Assembly: GCF_014855515.1 (NCBI RefSeq)
Contig: NZ_JACYFK010000006.1
Coordinates: 179,411-243,410, forward strand
Length of the DNA stretch: 64,000 nt
Reading direction: 5' to 3'
From: Euzebyella marina
Lineage (GTDB): Bacteria; Bacteroidota; Bacteroidia; Flavobacteriales; Flavobacteriaceae
Shown one piece after another: positions 56,901-64,000 of this stretch (within the stretch, counting starts at the first letter, position 1; every line of letters starts with the position of its first letter). The translations under genes and the position numbers were made by a program. The notes under the pieces were generated by a model. It ran no database searches, was not told where the DNA came from, and saw only the letters and a program-made list of their open reading frames with translations.

Positions 56901-58409
56901 ATGAAAATCTATAAAAATCCCATACGATTTATAGCGGTCTTCATCTCCATTTCATTAGCAACCGCATGTAGTGATTTCTTGGATGAAGAAGATGAGTCGA
57001 ACTTTACGACAGATACGTATTTCACAAAAGCAGAACACGCTGAAAGTGCTGTCAACGGTATTTACCAACCATTGATTCCTATTACGGAAAGCGGTTTTGG
57101 TGGTGGAACGTGGTTAATGCTGGAATTTGCTACAGGTCTTGCCAATACCTCATTAGGCCAAGCTACCAATATCTATTTGGTAAAAGACCTCATTAACAAC
57201 TCGGATAATGGTTACGGAAGCAGTTATTGGACAGAGTATTACAGGGGAATTTCAAGGGCAAACCTTGCTATTGAAAAAATACCCGACATTAATATGGATG
57301 AAACTGAAAAACAAAAGTACCTGGGCGAAGCCAAATTTTTCAGGGCCTATTATTACTTTGGTTTGGTACGTATGTTCGGCAACATTCCTTTAATCACTTC
57401 TTCGGTCGATTTAGGATCGGAACAGCTTTTCGCCGAACAAGTAAGTCCTAATGCTATCTACGATTTGATTATCAGCGACCTTACAGAAGCTGAAAATTCT
57501 GGTCTACCTTGGAGAGATGATTCAGGAAGAGTTTCGTTAGGAGCGGTAAAAACTCTTTTGGCAGATGTTTATCTAACTACTGCAGGTTTTCCATTGCAGC
57601 AAACTGCCAACTATGCCTTAGCCGCGGCAAAAGCAAAAGAGGTAATCGATTCCAATGAATACACTCTATTTGATACCTATGATGATCTCCATAATCCTGC
57701 CACCAAAAATACCGGTGAATACATTTTCATGACGCAATTTGCGGCAGGTATTCAATCCGGTAACTGGCAACCCGCCATTTTACCTTACAATCTTGGTATT
57801 TCGGCTTATTCGGCCCAAACCGGAGGTATCTTTTCGACCAATGAATTTGCCGAATCTTATGAAGTGGGCGATAAAAGGGCGGAGGAAAAGCAGTTCTATT
57901 TTAGAAGCTATTCGTTGGAAGCTGACAGAAACGATAGCATTAATCTTGGAGCACCCTATATTTTTAAACATTTTGATGTGGCGGCCAATGAAGAATCGGC
58001 CCAGTCAGACCTTAACTGGAGTCTTTATCGCTATGCAGATGTGCTTTTAATGTATGCGGAAGCAGCAAATGAAGCCGAATCGGGGCCAAGTGCCGACGCT
58101 TACGAAGCGGTCAATTTAATAAGGCAAAGAGCTGAAATAGCCGATCTAGAAGGCCTTACACAAGAATCATTTAGAAATGCAGTTCGAATCGAAAGAGTTC
58201 ATGAGCTCAGTTTTGAAAACAAGACCTGGTACGATATGGCACGTTGGAGAAAGGCCTATAATCCTGAAACCAACCTATTGGAAGATTTTGTCGGCCATAC
58301 CTTCAGCTATCTTCCAAATAAAGCCTTAACGGAAAGAGAACTATTGTTTCCGATACCAACAGGTGAAATGCAAAATAATCCAAATCTAGAACAGAACCCG
58401 GGTTACTAA
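56901..58409 (+). CDS. SusD/RagB-family substrate-binding lipoprotein
   Basis: 502 residues with lipobox ATAC (C23) and the SDFLDEEDES start. SusD helical repeats: YFTKAEHAESAVNGIYQPLI, YRGISRANLAIEKIP, YLGEAKFFRAYYYFGLVRMF with GNIPLI, LYRYADVLLMYAEAANEA and VRIERVHELSFENKTWYDMARW, ending in LLFPIPTGEMQNNPNLEQNPGY. Forms the lid of the SusC transporter. Confidence 0.96.
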   Translation: MKIYKNPIRFIAVFISISLATACSDFLDEEDESNFTTDTYFTKAEHAESAVNGIYQPLIPITESGFGGGTWLMLEFATGLANTSLGQATNIYLVKDLINNSDNGYGSSYWTEYYRGISRANLAIEKIPDINMDETEKQKYLGEAKFFRAYYYFGLVRMFGNIPLITSSVDLGSEQLFAEQVSPNAIYDLIISDLTEAENSGLPWRDDSGRVSLGAVKTLLADVYLTTAGFPLQQTANYALAAAKAKEVIDSNEYTLFDTYDDLHNPATKNTGEYIFMTQFAAGIQSGNWQPAILPYNLGISAYSAQTGGIFSTNEFAESYEVGDKRAEEKQFYFRSYSLEADRNDSINLGAPYIFKHFDVAANEESAQSDLNWSLYRYADVLLMYAEAANEAESGPSADAYEAVNLIRQRAEIADLEGLTQESFRNAVRIERVHELSFENKTWYDMARWRKAYNPETNLLEDFVGHTFSYLPNKALTERELLFPIPTGEMQNNPNLEQNPGY

Positions 58410-58447
58410 AATCTAGATTTCACGATAAGTAGTTAGTTAATAGTGAG

Positions 58448-58482
58448 AACAACCTTCGGTTTCGGCTGAGGGTTGTTTTTTT
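58448..58482 (+). terminator. terminator of the susCD transcript
   Basis: A 12-bp stem with two G-T pairs (AACAACCTTCGG against CTGAGGGTTGTT) and 6-base loop, followed by a run of T residues, 38 bases after the susD stop. Confidence 0.88.
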
Positions 58483-58496
58483 ATTAGAACACCTTT

Positions 58497-59900
58497 TTAT
58501 TCTGCCTTTCGTGCGCCCAATATAAAAACTTCAACAAGTGAAGCCGTAATTAACGTAGCGAAAAGAATTAATTCTGATTGTATGCCGAAAAATTGGGTCG
58601 GCATAACACTCAATTTTGAAAGGATAAAAAAGAGTAACCCCCCTAAAGTAACCAATGGCATGAGTGAAGTTAGCTTTTTCGAGCTTAAAATACCGGTCAA
58701 AATCATCGGAGCCATGATAGCCGTTCCAGTAAAACTGGTTCGTGCCAATAGAACTAAATGTTCTGTGCTAACAATGCTAAAAATTAGGGCCAACAAGCCA
58801 AATACTACAATAAAAAAACGTGTAATCTTAATTGATTTGGCATCCTCCAAATTAAGAAGCGACCGTAGTTCGGAACCTAAAGCAAATATTTGAGAATCTG
58901 AAGTTGATATGGCCGCCGCCACTAACCCTATCAAACCTAAAGTAGCTATGGCAGGAGCTTGATCATAAAGCAACACATGCCCTATAAAATCTTGAGTGGA
59001 AGAATCAGGGTAGAGTATGGCCCCATACATACCCATAAACAAAGTAGGTAGAATGACCAAAATTGCTACAACGCCTAGGCCAACGGCCATTTTTTTGAGT
59101 GATGCGCTATTTTTCATGATAACCACCCGTGTGGAAATCTGGGGTTGAGTAAAGGGTAGACAAATAATTGCTATCGCAGAAATGATAAAAAACTGTGCGG
59201 TAAAAAGACCCTTTGGTCCTGGTACCGACAACAACTTTTCATTAAGCACCTTAACTTCTGCGAACATCGATTCAACACTTCCGAAATGGGCAATACAATT
59301 GTAACCTACTACCCAAATAGTAAAAAAAAGTAAAATACCTTGAAGGGTATCATTATACATAATGGCCCTTAACCCGCCAGTTTCACTATAGACGACCATC
59401 ACAGCGACTATGCCCAAACTCCAAGCCCATACGGGTAAGGCTTCGGGAAAAGCAGCATTTAAAAAAATGGATATACCACTGATTTGAACGGCAATATAGG
59501 GAATGAGAAAAATGACAGCACCACCAAAGGCTACATATCCGGCAAGTTTTGATTGGTAGGTCGAAGCCATCAAACCGGACATCCCCTTGAAATCAAGGTT
59601 TCTTGCTTTTCTTCTCAACACCTCACCTACGCGTATAAGGCCGTATACCATCATTGTATCGGAAACCGCCAGAAATATCCATGCACCAACACCGTGCGTT
59701 CTAAAAAAATCGGGCATACCCACTACGGTAAATGCACTGAACAAAGTAGCAGCTGTAGTGAACAACCCTATGACAAAGCCTATATTCCCTCCACCTAAAA
59801 GATAGTTACTCGTCGTCTTTTCTTTAATTCGGGTACGTCTGACCAAAAAAATCAATATCGCCAGATAGACGGCACTTGCTATAATAAAATTAGTCAGCAT
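58497..59900 (-). CDS. sodium:solute symporter (SSS family)
   Basis: 467 residues from the ATG at 59900 (MLTNFIIASA), about 13 membrane helices. GGGNIGFVIGLFTTAATLFSA, the DTMMVYGLIRVGEVLRRKA region, AVMVVYSETGGLRAIMYNDT and AAAISTSDSQIFALGSEL are the SSS motifs with the sodium-site residues. It overlaps the small membrane protein gene by 11 bases, the usual pairing for this transporter type. Last gene of the GH88 operon, so it probably imports the uronate-containing product. Confidence 0.92.
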   Translation of the reverse strand: MLTNFIIASAVYLAILIFLVRRTRIKEKTTSNYLLGGGNIGFVIGLFTTAATLFSAFTVVGMPDFFRTHGVGAWIFLAVSDTMMVYGLIRVGEVLRRKARNLDFKGMSGLMASTYQSKLAGYVAFGGAVIFLIPYIAVQISGISIFLNAAFPEALPVWAWSLGIVAVMVVYSETGGLRAIMYNDTLQGILLFFTIWVVGYNCIAHFGSVESMFAEVKVLNEKLLSVPGPKGLFTAQFFIISAIAIICLPFTQPQISTRVVIMKNSASLKKMAVGLGVVAILVILPTLFMGMYGAILYPDSSTQDFIGHVLLYDQAPAIATLGLIGLVAAAISTSDSQIFALGSELRSLLNLEDAKSIKITRFFIVVFGLLALIFSIVSTEHLVLLARTSFTGTAIMAPMILTGILSSKKLTSLMPLVTLGGLLFFILSKLSVMPTQFFGIQSELILFATLITASLVEVFILGARKAE

Positions 59901-60108
59901 GCTGATCTTTCTTTTGAAGCAATGAGACACAATAGGTGAGAACCACGAAAAAAACACTTAACAAAAAGCTTGTCCACATGGTGTACGGTAGGCCAAAAAG
60001 CTCTGGCTCATTTGTACTTGTCGGAATAATCAGGGGCGTAAACGTGGCCACAAATGCGATTATCGCCAATAGGTCGATTACCAATAAATTCTTTTTCTTT
60101 GGTTTCAC
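59890..60108 (-). CDS. small membrane protein paired with the symporter (DUF3311-like)
   Basis: 72 residues with two helices (LLVIDLLAIIAFVATFTPLI and MWTSFLLSVFFVVLTYCVSL) and a GTG start. Size, topology and its position directly before an SSS symporter match the DUF3311/YhdT-like accessory subunits. Gene overlap of 11 bases suggests coupled translation and a joint complex. Confidence 0.75.
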   Translation of the reverse strand: MKPKKKNLLVIDLLAIIAFVATFTPLIIPTSTNEPELFGLPYTMWTSFLLSVFFVVLTYCVSLLQKKDQHAD

Positions 60109-60120
60109 TATTCCAGTTAT

Positions 60121-60891
60121 TTATAAGGTCGGAATTGACATTCCCCCGTCAATTTTGATCACTTGCCCCGTTGCATAAGAGATTCTTTTTTCTACCAATG
60201 CTCTTACCGCCATGCCCACGTCTTTAGGTGTTCCTAAACGAGGTTCAAGGGTCAGCCCTTCTTCTACGAGTTTTTTATATTTCTCTAAAACGGTAGCGGT
60301 CATATCGGTTTCAATAACACCAGGCTGTATTTCATATACGGGTATACCGTGTGGAGCCAATCTGACAGCAAAGAGTTTACTCATCATATGTAGGCCCGAT
60401 TTTGAGAGACAATATTGCCCTCTTGAAATTGAGACCGTTTCAGCGCTTACCGATGTTATGTTGACTATACAGCCATCAAAAGCGTTGTTTTGAGTCTTAC
60501 TTTCAATCATTTGGCGTGCCACTTGCTGTGTTAAAAAGAAGGGTCCTTTTAAATTGATATCCATGACCCTTTCATAACTCTCCAAAGACATTTCCAAAAG
60601 GTCGTTTCTCTCTTTTGGGGCCACTCCCGCGTTATTGACAAGCACGTTTAAAACGCCTAAATCTTTATCTATTTTTGATAGTATGTCATTCCGCCCACTC
60701 GTTTGAGATATATCGCCTTGGCAGTAAATCACCTTCGGGCCATAACTTCTCAAAGAGCTCAATACATTGTCAACCTCTTGCTCAGACCTCATGCCATTAA
60801 TGGCTAAGTTGTAGCCTGCTTCTGCCAACTCATTAGCAATACCCAAACCGATACCTCTGGAGCCACCCGTTATCAAAATATTCTTTCTCAT
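60121..60891 (-). CDS. SDR-family oxidoreductase, FabG/KduD-like
   Basis: 256 residues: TGGSRGIGLGIANELA, NNAGVAPKE, NITSVSAETVS, YCLSKSGLHMMSKLFAVRLA with the YxxxK pair, and C-terminal GQVIKIDGGMSIP. It overlaps the OYE gene by four bases (ATGA). Sugar-locus neighbours suggest a ketone or alcohol of a sugar acid as substrate, as for KduD, but the sequence only fixes the superfamily. Confidence 0.9.
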   Translation of the reverse strand: MRKNILITGGSRGIGLGIANELAEAGYNLAINGMRSEQEVDNVLSSLRSYGPKVIYCQGDISQTSGRNDILSKIDKDLGVLNVLVNNAGVAPKERNDLLEMSLESYERVMDINLKGPFFLTQQVARQMIESKTQNNAFDGCIVNITSVSAETVSISRGQYCLSKSGLHMMSKLFAVRLAPHGIPVYEIQPGVIETDMTATVLEKYKKLVEEGLTLEPRLGTPKDVGMAVRALVEKRISYATGQVIKIDGGMSIPTL

Positions 60892-62330
60892 AGCCGAATG
60901 GCTTTTTTAATTTCTTTTAGCTCGGCTGCCTCAGGCATTTTTTTGTAGTAGGAATCTAGTGGAAAACATCCGGAAAGCATTCCTTTTCGGGGAGCCGTTG
61001 TACAATCGGAAAAAGTTCTGCAGATACTACCCCTGGCCAGCTTACGGCCTTGTAAAATGTCGTCAGGCATTTCCGGGTAACTAAGAACCATTCGGCCCAA
61101 CCCGATAAAATCTGCCATATTTTCATCTATCACCGCCTCCGCAATATGGGGAAGCCATTCTTGCAAATAGGAATAGCCAGAACCAACAATTTTTAAATTT
61201 GGAAAGCGCTTTTTAATCTGTGCGGTTATATCGATATGACGAGCTACACCGACCAATGGATCTTCCGGAGGAAGATATCCGTCTGAAGGAGGAAAAATAG
61301 CAGGCCTTGTTAAATGCGGGGTATAGTATGGGCTTCCAGCAGTAACACATACCATTTCAATACCCAGTTCTTCAAAACTTCGAAGTAATTCGAAAACTTC
61401 TGTCATGTCAATTCCGACACCCGTGCCATCGCCACCGAATGCCTCGTTATAGTCGCTGCCCAAAGCTTTTGGAATACCAATATTCTCCTCATCTTTAACA
61501 AAAGGAATAAAATCGAATGCGCTCAAGCGTACACCCACAGCTATTTTAGAGGTCTTTTTAATTCCCTCTACAACCGACCTTAAAAATCTTAATCTGTTTT
61601 GAAGGGTACCACCATATTTACCTTTTCTAGTTTTCGCACTTAGAAATTCATGGCCAAGATAACCATGACAATGCTTTATATCCACAAACTGAAAACCTGC
61701 CTCTTTTGCCAAACTAGCCGCCTGTACAAAATCGTTTACCAATTCATCAATTTCTTCATCGCTCATAGGTATGTGCGAATCCGGTAAGCCAAATTTTTCA
61801 TCTAGAACTGAATGCTTATATAGTGTGAAAGGTTTTCTAAGCCTATCCTCGTCTGGCACAGCAAATCTTCCCGAATGGGTCAATTGAAGGCCGATAACCA
61901 AATCATCTTCTTTACCAAATTTGGCCTTATGATCTCTACGTAAGTTCTCATACAGGTCTTTGAAAGCCGGGAGGTTTTTCTCATTGATCATTAATTGATT
62001 AGGGTTTGCTCGCCCATCATGACGAACAGCCACAGCTTCGCAACCCCAAAGTAGTTTAGCACCGCTTATAGCAAAATGATGCCATCTCCTTTTTGTATGT
62101 TCACTTGGCAGACCATCGGTAGTACCATCCCACCCTTCCATAGGGAGAATACAAAAACGGTTTCCTACCTTTTCGCCTGATTGAAGAAACAAGGGTTCGC
62201 TTAATTTCGAAGAGCCTTTTTGATTCAGATTTTCCTTAAAGGGTATCGACACTTTGATCTCTTGCAAATGACCCAAGAAATCACTTGACGTTTTTAGTTG
62301 TGCAACACGTGTTATTTTCTGTTGGGCCAT
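60888..62330 (-). CDS. NADH:flavin oxidoreductase, old yellow enzyme family
   Basis: 480 residues, about 100 more than common OYE proteins because of an N-terminal extension (about 45 residues) and inserts. FMN barrel motifs: FCILPMEGWDGTTDG, VIGLQLTHSGRFA, KHCHGYLGHEFLSAKTRKGK followed by YGG and RLRF, GVRLSAFDF and VGSGYSYLQ, DFIGLGRMVLSYPE. The substrate-activating pair, H-x-x-H in YqjM, reads K-H-C-H here. The tail has CRTFSDC and a later cysteine but not the iron-sulfur spacing of dienoyl-CoA reductases. Starts on the stop codon of the GH88 gene (TAATG). Confidence 0.88.
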   Translation of the reverse strand: MAQQKITRVAQLKTSSDFLGHLQEIKVSIPFKENLNQKGSSKLSEPLFLQSGEKVGNRFCILPMEGWDGTTDGLPSEHTKRRWHHFAISGAKLLWGCEAVAVRHDGRANPNQLMINEKNLPAFKDLYENLRRDHKAKFGKEDDLVIGLQLTHSGRFAVPDEDRLRKPFTLYKHSVLDEKFGLPDSHIPMSDEEIDELVNDFVQAASLAKEAGFQFVDIKHCHGYLGHEFLSAKTRKGKYGGTLQNRLRFLRSVVEGIKKTSKIAVGVRLSAFDFIPFVKDEENIGIPKALGSDYNEAFGGDGTGVGIDMTEVFELLRSFEELGIEMVCVTAGSPYYTPHLTRPAIFPPSDGYLPPEDPLVGVARHIDITAQIKKRFPNLKIVGSGYSYLQEWLPHIAEAVIDENMADFIGLGRMVLSYPEMPDDILQGRKLARGSICRTFSDCTTAPRKGMLSGCFPLDSYYKKMPEAAELKEIKKAIRL

Positions 62331-63715
62331 TATTCTGAAACGATATCTTTAAAAAATGTATAGTAATAATCACCACTGATTAGTCCTTTGAGGTAATATG
62401 CAAGTTCTCGTAAGTGGTAATCACCCCACATACAAGCTTCTCCATTTGGTATTTTACTACCTTTTGGTATGTGATCCCATCCGTTCGGTCGATGGTATAT
62501 GGTGTGAAGCAGAAGCCCCTGATGGTTCGGGTCAGGGCTTAAATAAGGTTCTGAAAGTAGTGAATCAGCCACTGTAAGACCAGCAGACATATAAGTATTC
62601 CCGCCTTCTAATCCTTTCCGATTTAAATAATTGCCCAATCTTAAAAGTCCTTGTGCACCGATGGCGGCTGCAGAACTATCAATAGGCTCATAATCGTTAA
62701 ATGGATTTGATTTTGTAGTCTTCCAATCCTTTAAATAAAAGAGACCCGGTGCGCCTGTATCCCAATAAGGAATACCGTCAGATGCCGTATTCTCAATATA
62801 AAAATCGCAGGTTGCCTTTGCGGCTTTCAGAAAGGTCTCCTCCACATATTGCTTGCCTCCTAAACTCTCTAAATCGTCGCCAATCTTAAGTTCGTTCAAA
62901 AATTCCAATTGTTCTGCAAAACCAAGCATGGCCCATGAAAGACCCCTAGTCCAAGTTGAGAAACCACTATACCCTTGTTGTGTTGAGGGCGAACGATAGT
63001 TTCCATCATTTGTATTAAATATTATCTCATGCGCCGTGCGGCCCTTTATGTCATAAGCGTCCCGCCCTTCTCCGTAGTAAATTGAGTATTCCGCGGTTGT
63101 CAGACCATGCTCACAGGCCCTTTTTAGAAGATTAAGACGTATATCGTTCTCTCCTGAAGAATAGTGTCCTAATAGGTGACCCACTCCCAATATGCGAATC
63201 GTACGTACAGTATCTACAAATAAAGAGTGCGGTCCATTAAAAGAATAGATATATCCCTTATTGGATAATTGTGTCCATCGTTGGGCTTGAACCGATGAGG
63301 AAAGCTTTAAAGCGAGCTCACAATAACTCTTTAACCATTTATCGTTTTCAATCTTACCCTCATTAAGAAGTCGGAGTAAATTTCCATAAGTGCTTAGATT
63401 ATTAAAACCATGGTCATGTACCCCAAAATGACTCACATGAGAGGTCATTTTTGATTTAATGTTATCGATTGCAATATTGAGAAAAAAGCTATCTCCCGTT
63501 GCATCAAATTGAAATAATTCAGATCCGTATTGGAACCCTTGGGTCCAATCGGTCCAACTACGTGGCTCATATATTCCATTGACCGTTACTACGGGAGAAC
63601 CCTTACCTGACTTGAGGTGAGCGTTCATGCTTTTTATTTTATTGGCGGAATGTGTCCAGAGATTGGTAAGCTTTTCAGAAAGTTCTTGAGGGGCAATTTG
63701 GTAATCTATCTGCAT
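62330..63715 (-). CDS. GH88-type unsaturated uronyl hydrolase
   Basis: 461 residues, no signal peptide, so cytoplasmic. An (alpha/alpha)6 barrel with GH88 motifs: SWTDWTQGFQYGSELFQFD, HDHGFNN with candidate acid D101, SLFVDTVRTIRIL with D168, GFSTWTRGLSWAMLGFAEQ, EPIDSSAAAIGAQGLLRL and GEACMWGDYHLREL. Family members open the ring of a 4,5-unsaturated uronic acid at the end of lyase-made oligosaccharides. First gene of the OYE-SDR-symporter operon. It is the only glycan-cleaving enzyme in the locus. Confidence 0.87.
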   Translation of the reverse strand: MQIDYQIAPQELSEKLTNLWTHSANKIKSMNAHLKSGKGSPVVTVNGIYEPRSWTDWTQGFQYGSELFQFDATGDSFFLNIAIDNIKSKMTSHVSHFGVHDHGFNNLSTYGNLLRLLNEGKIENDKWLKSYCELALKLSSSVQAQRWTQLSNKGYIYSFNGPHSLFVDTVRTIRILGVGHLLGHYSSGENDIRLNLLKRACEHGLTTAEYSIYYGEGRDAYDIKGRTAHEIIFNTNDGNYRSPSTQQGYSGFSTWTRGLSWAMLGFAEQLEFLNELKIGDDLESLGGKQYVEETFLKAAKATCDFYIENTASDGIPYWDTGAPGLFYLKDWKTTKSNPFNDYEPIDSSAAAIGAQGLLRLGNYLNRKGLEGGNTYMSAGLTVADSLLSEPYLSPDPNHQGLLLHTIYHRPNGWDHIPKGSKIPNGEACMWGDYHLRELAYYLKGLISGDYYYTFFKDIVSE

Positions 63716-63837
63716 TTGTGTTATTGGTTACCTAATAAAACTAAGGTAAAATTGAATTATACCAATAGTTTCTCTTAGAAATTTAACAAAAAAGCAATAT
63801 GAAAAGTTGTTAGGGAATGAATATACCCCATAAAAAA

Positions 63838-63868
63838 AGGGCCCCTTCACGTAAAGTGAAGGGGCCCT
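63838..63868 (-). terminator. rRNA operon terminator
   Basis: AGGGCCCCTTCAC and GTGAAGGGGCCCT form a perfect 13-bp stem with a 5-base loop; the minus-strand transcript continues into seven T residues. It lies directly after the 5S gene. Confidence 0.93.
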
Positions 63869-63871
63869 CGA

Positions 63872-63984
63872 AGGAAGGCGGCGACCTACTCTCCCACCTG
63901 GTGTGGCAGTACCATCGGCGCTGGCGGGCTTAACTTCCCTGTTCGGAATGGAAAGGGGTGGGCCCCGCCGCCATGGCCACCTAA
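63872..63984 (-). rRNA. 5S ribosomal RNA
   Basis: The minus strand carries the 5S signature CCATTCCGAACAGGGAAGTT and AAGCCCGCCAGCGCCGATGG, with GGTGGC near the 5' end pairing with GCCGCC near the 3' end (helix I) and the conserved GGGAGAGTAGGTCGCCGCC. About 113 bases. The 23S gene should follow beyond the window on the same strand. Confidence 0.93.
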
Positions 63985-64000
63985 GTCTTGAATACCTTAT

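Noticed and set aside
1..64000. CRISPR array, insertion sequence or prophage
   Set aside because: No regularly spaced repeats, transposase, integrase or phage structural genes are visible.

Overview
The window is a chromosomal segment of a marine-type member of Bacteroidetes, most probably Flavobacteriaceae. Reasons: gldJ and porV of gliding motility and type IX secretion, a SusC/SusD pair, the linkage porV-cdd-pdhA-pdhC, thyA-2TM-folA linkage, AT-rich intergenic DNA, weak Shine-Dalgarno sites, and several -7 promoter elements of the Bacteroidetes form TAnnTTTG. I see no phage, insertion sequence or CRISPR array. The right edge is the 3' end of an rRNA operon (5S gene and its terminator).

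Positions 1-43800 are mainly housekeeping. In order: thyA; a DUF6807/DUF1080 pair of secreted sugar-processing proteins; egtB-egtD for ergothioneine, with a PLP enzyme nearby that could be the missing lyase; a glycogen-binding-like small protein; 2TM protein and folA; murI and a PafA-like phosphatase; an MlaEF-type lipid transporter; DUF389 and mannose-1-phosphate guanylyltransferase; a SprT-like protein; a single-chain ethanolamine ammonia-lyase (EutB fused to EutC) with a Tat-like N-terminus; an M28 peptidase/SDR pair; pdhC, pdhA, cdd, porV facing gldJ and murF; two tRNA-Val genes around a Tat-secreted propeller protein; a long minus-strand run (glutamate-type dehydrogenase, nhaD, exbB, exbD, tonB, folC); acyl-CoA dehydrogenase; gltBD; and an EamA permease.

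Positions 43784-63715 form an accessory carbohydrate-utilisation region. A minus-strand operon carries an AraC regulator, a TIM-barrel isomerase, a ThuA-like protein and two sulfatases. A divergent plus-strand unit carries a 1058-residue lipoprotein (SGNH-like, propeller, HEAT, cytochrome c) followed by susC and susD. A convergent minus-strand operon carries a GH88-type hydrolase, an old-yellow-enzyme homologue, an SDR, a small membrane protein and a sodium:solute symporter, with overlapping or near-overlapping reading frames. Together they suggest surface binding and oxidation, periplasmic desulfation, uptake and cytoplasmic redox processing of a sulfated, uronate-containing saccharide. No polysaccharide lyase or endo-glycosidase is present, so the substrate is probably short or pre-digested.

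The observations I rate highest are the EutBC fusion with an export-like leader, the cytochrome-bearing lipoprotein in front of SusCD, the GH88-OYE-SDR-symporter cassette, and the absence of porU between gldJ and porV. All function calls come from reading motifs by eye; no database search was possible.
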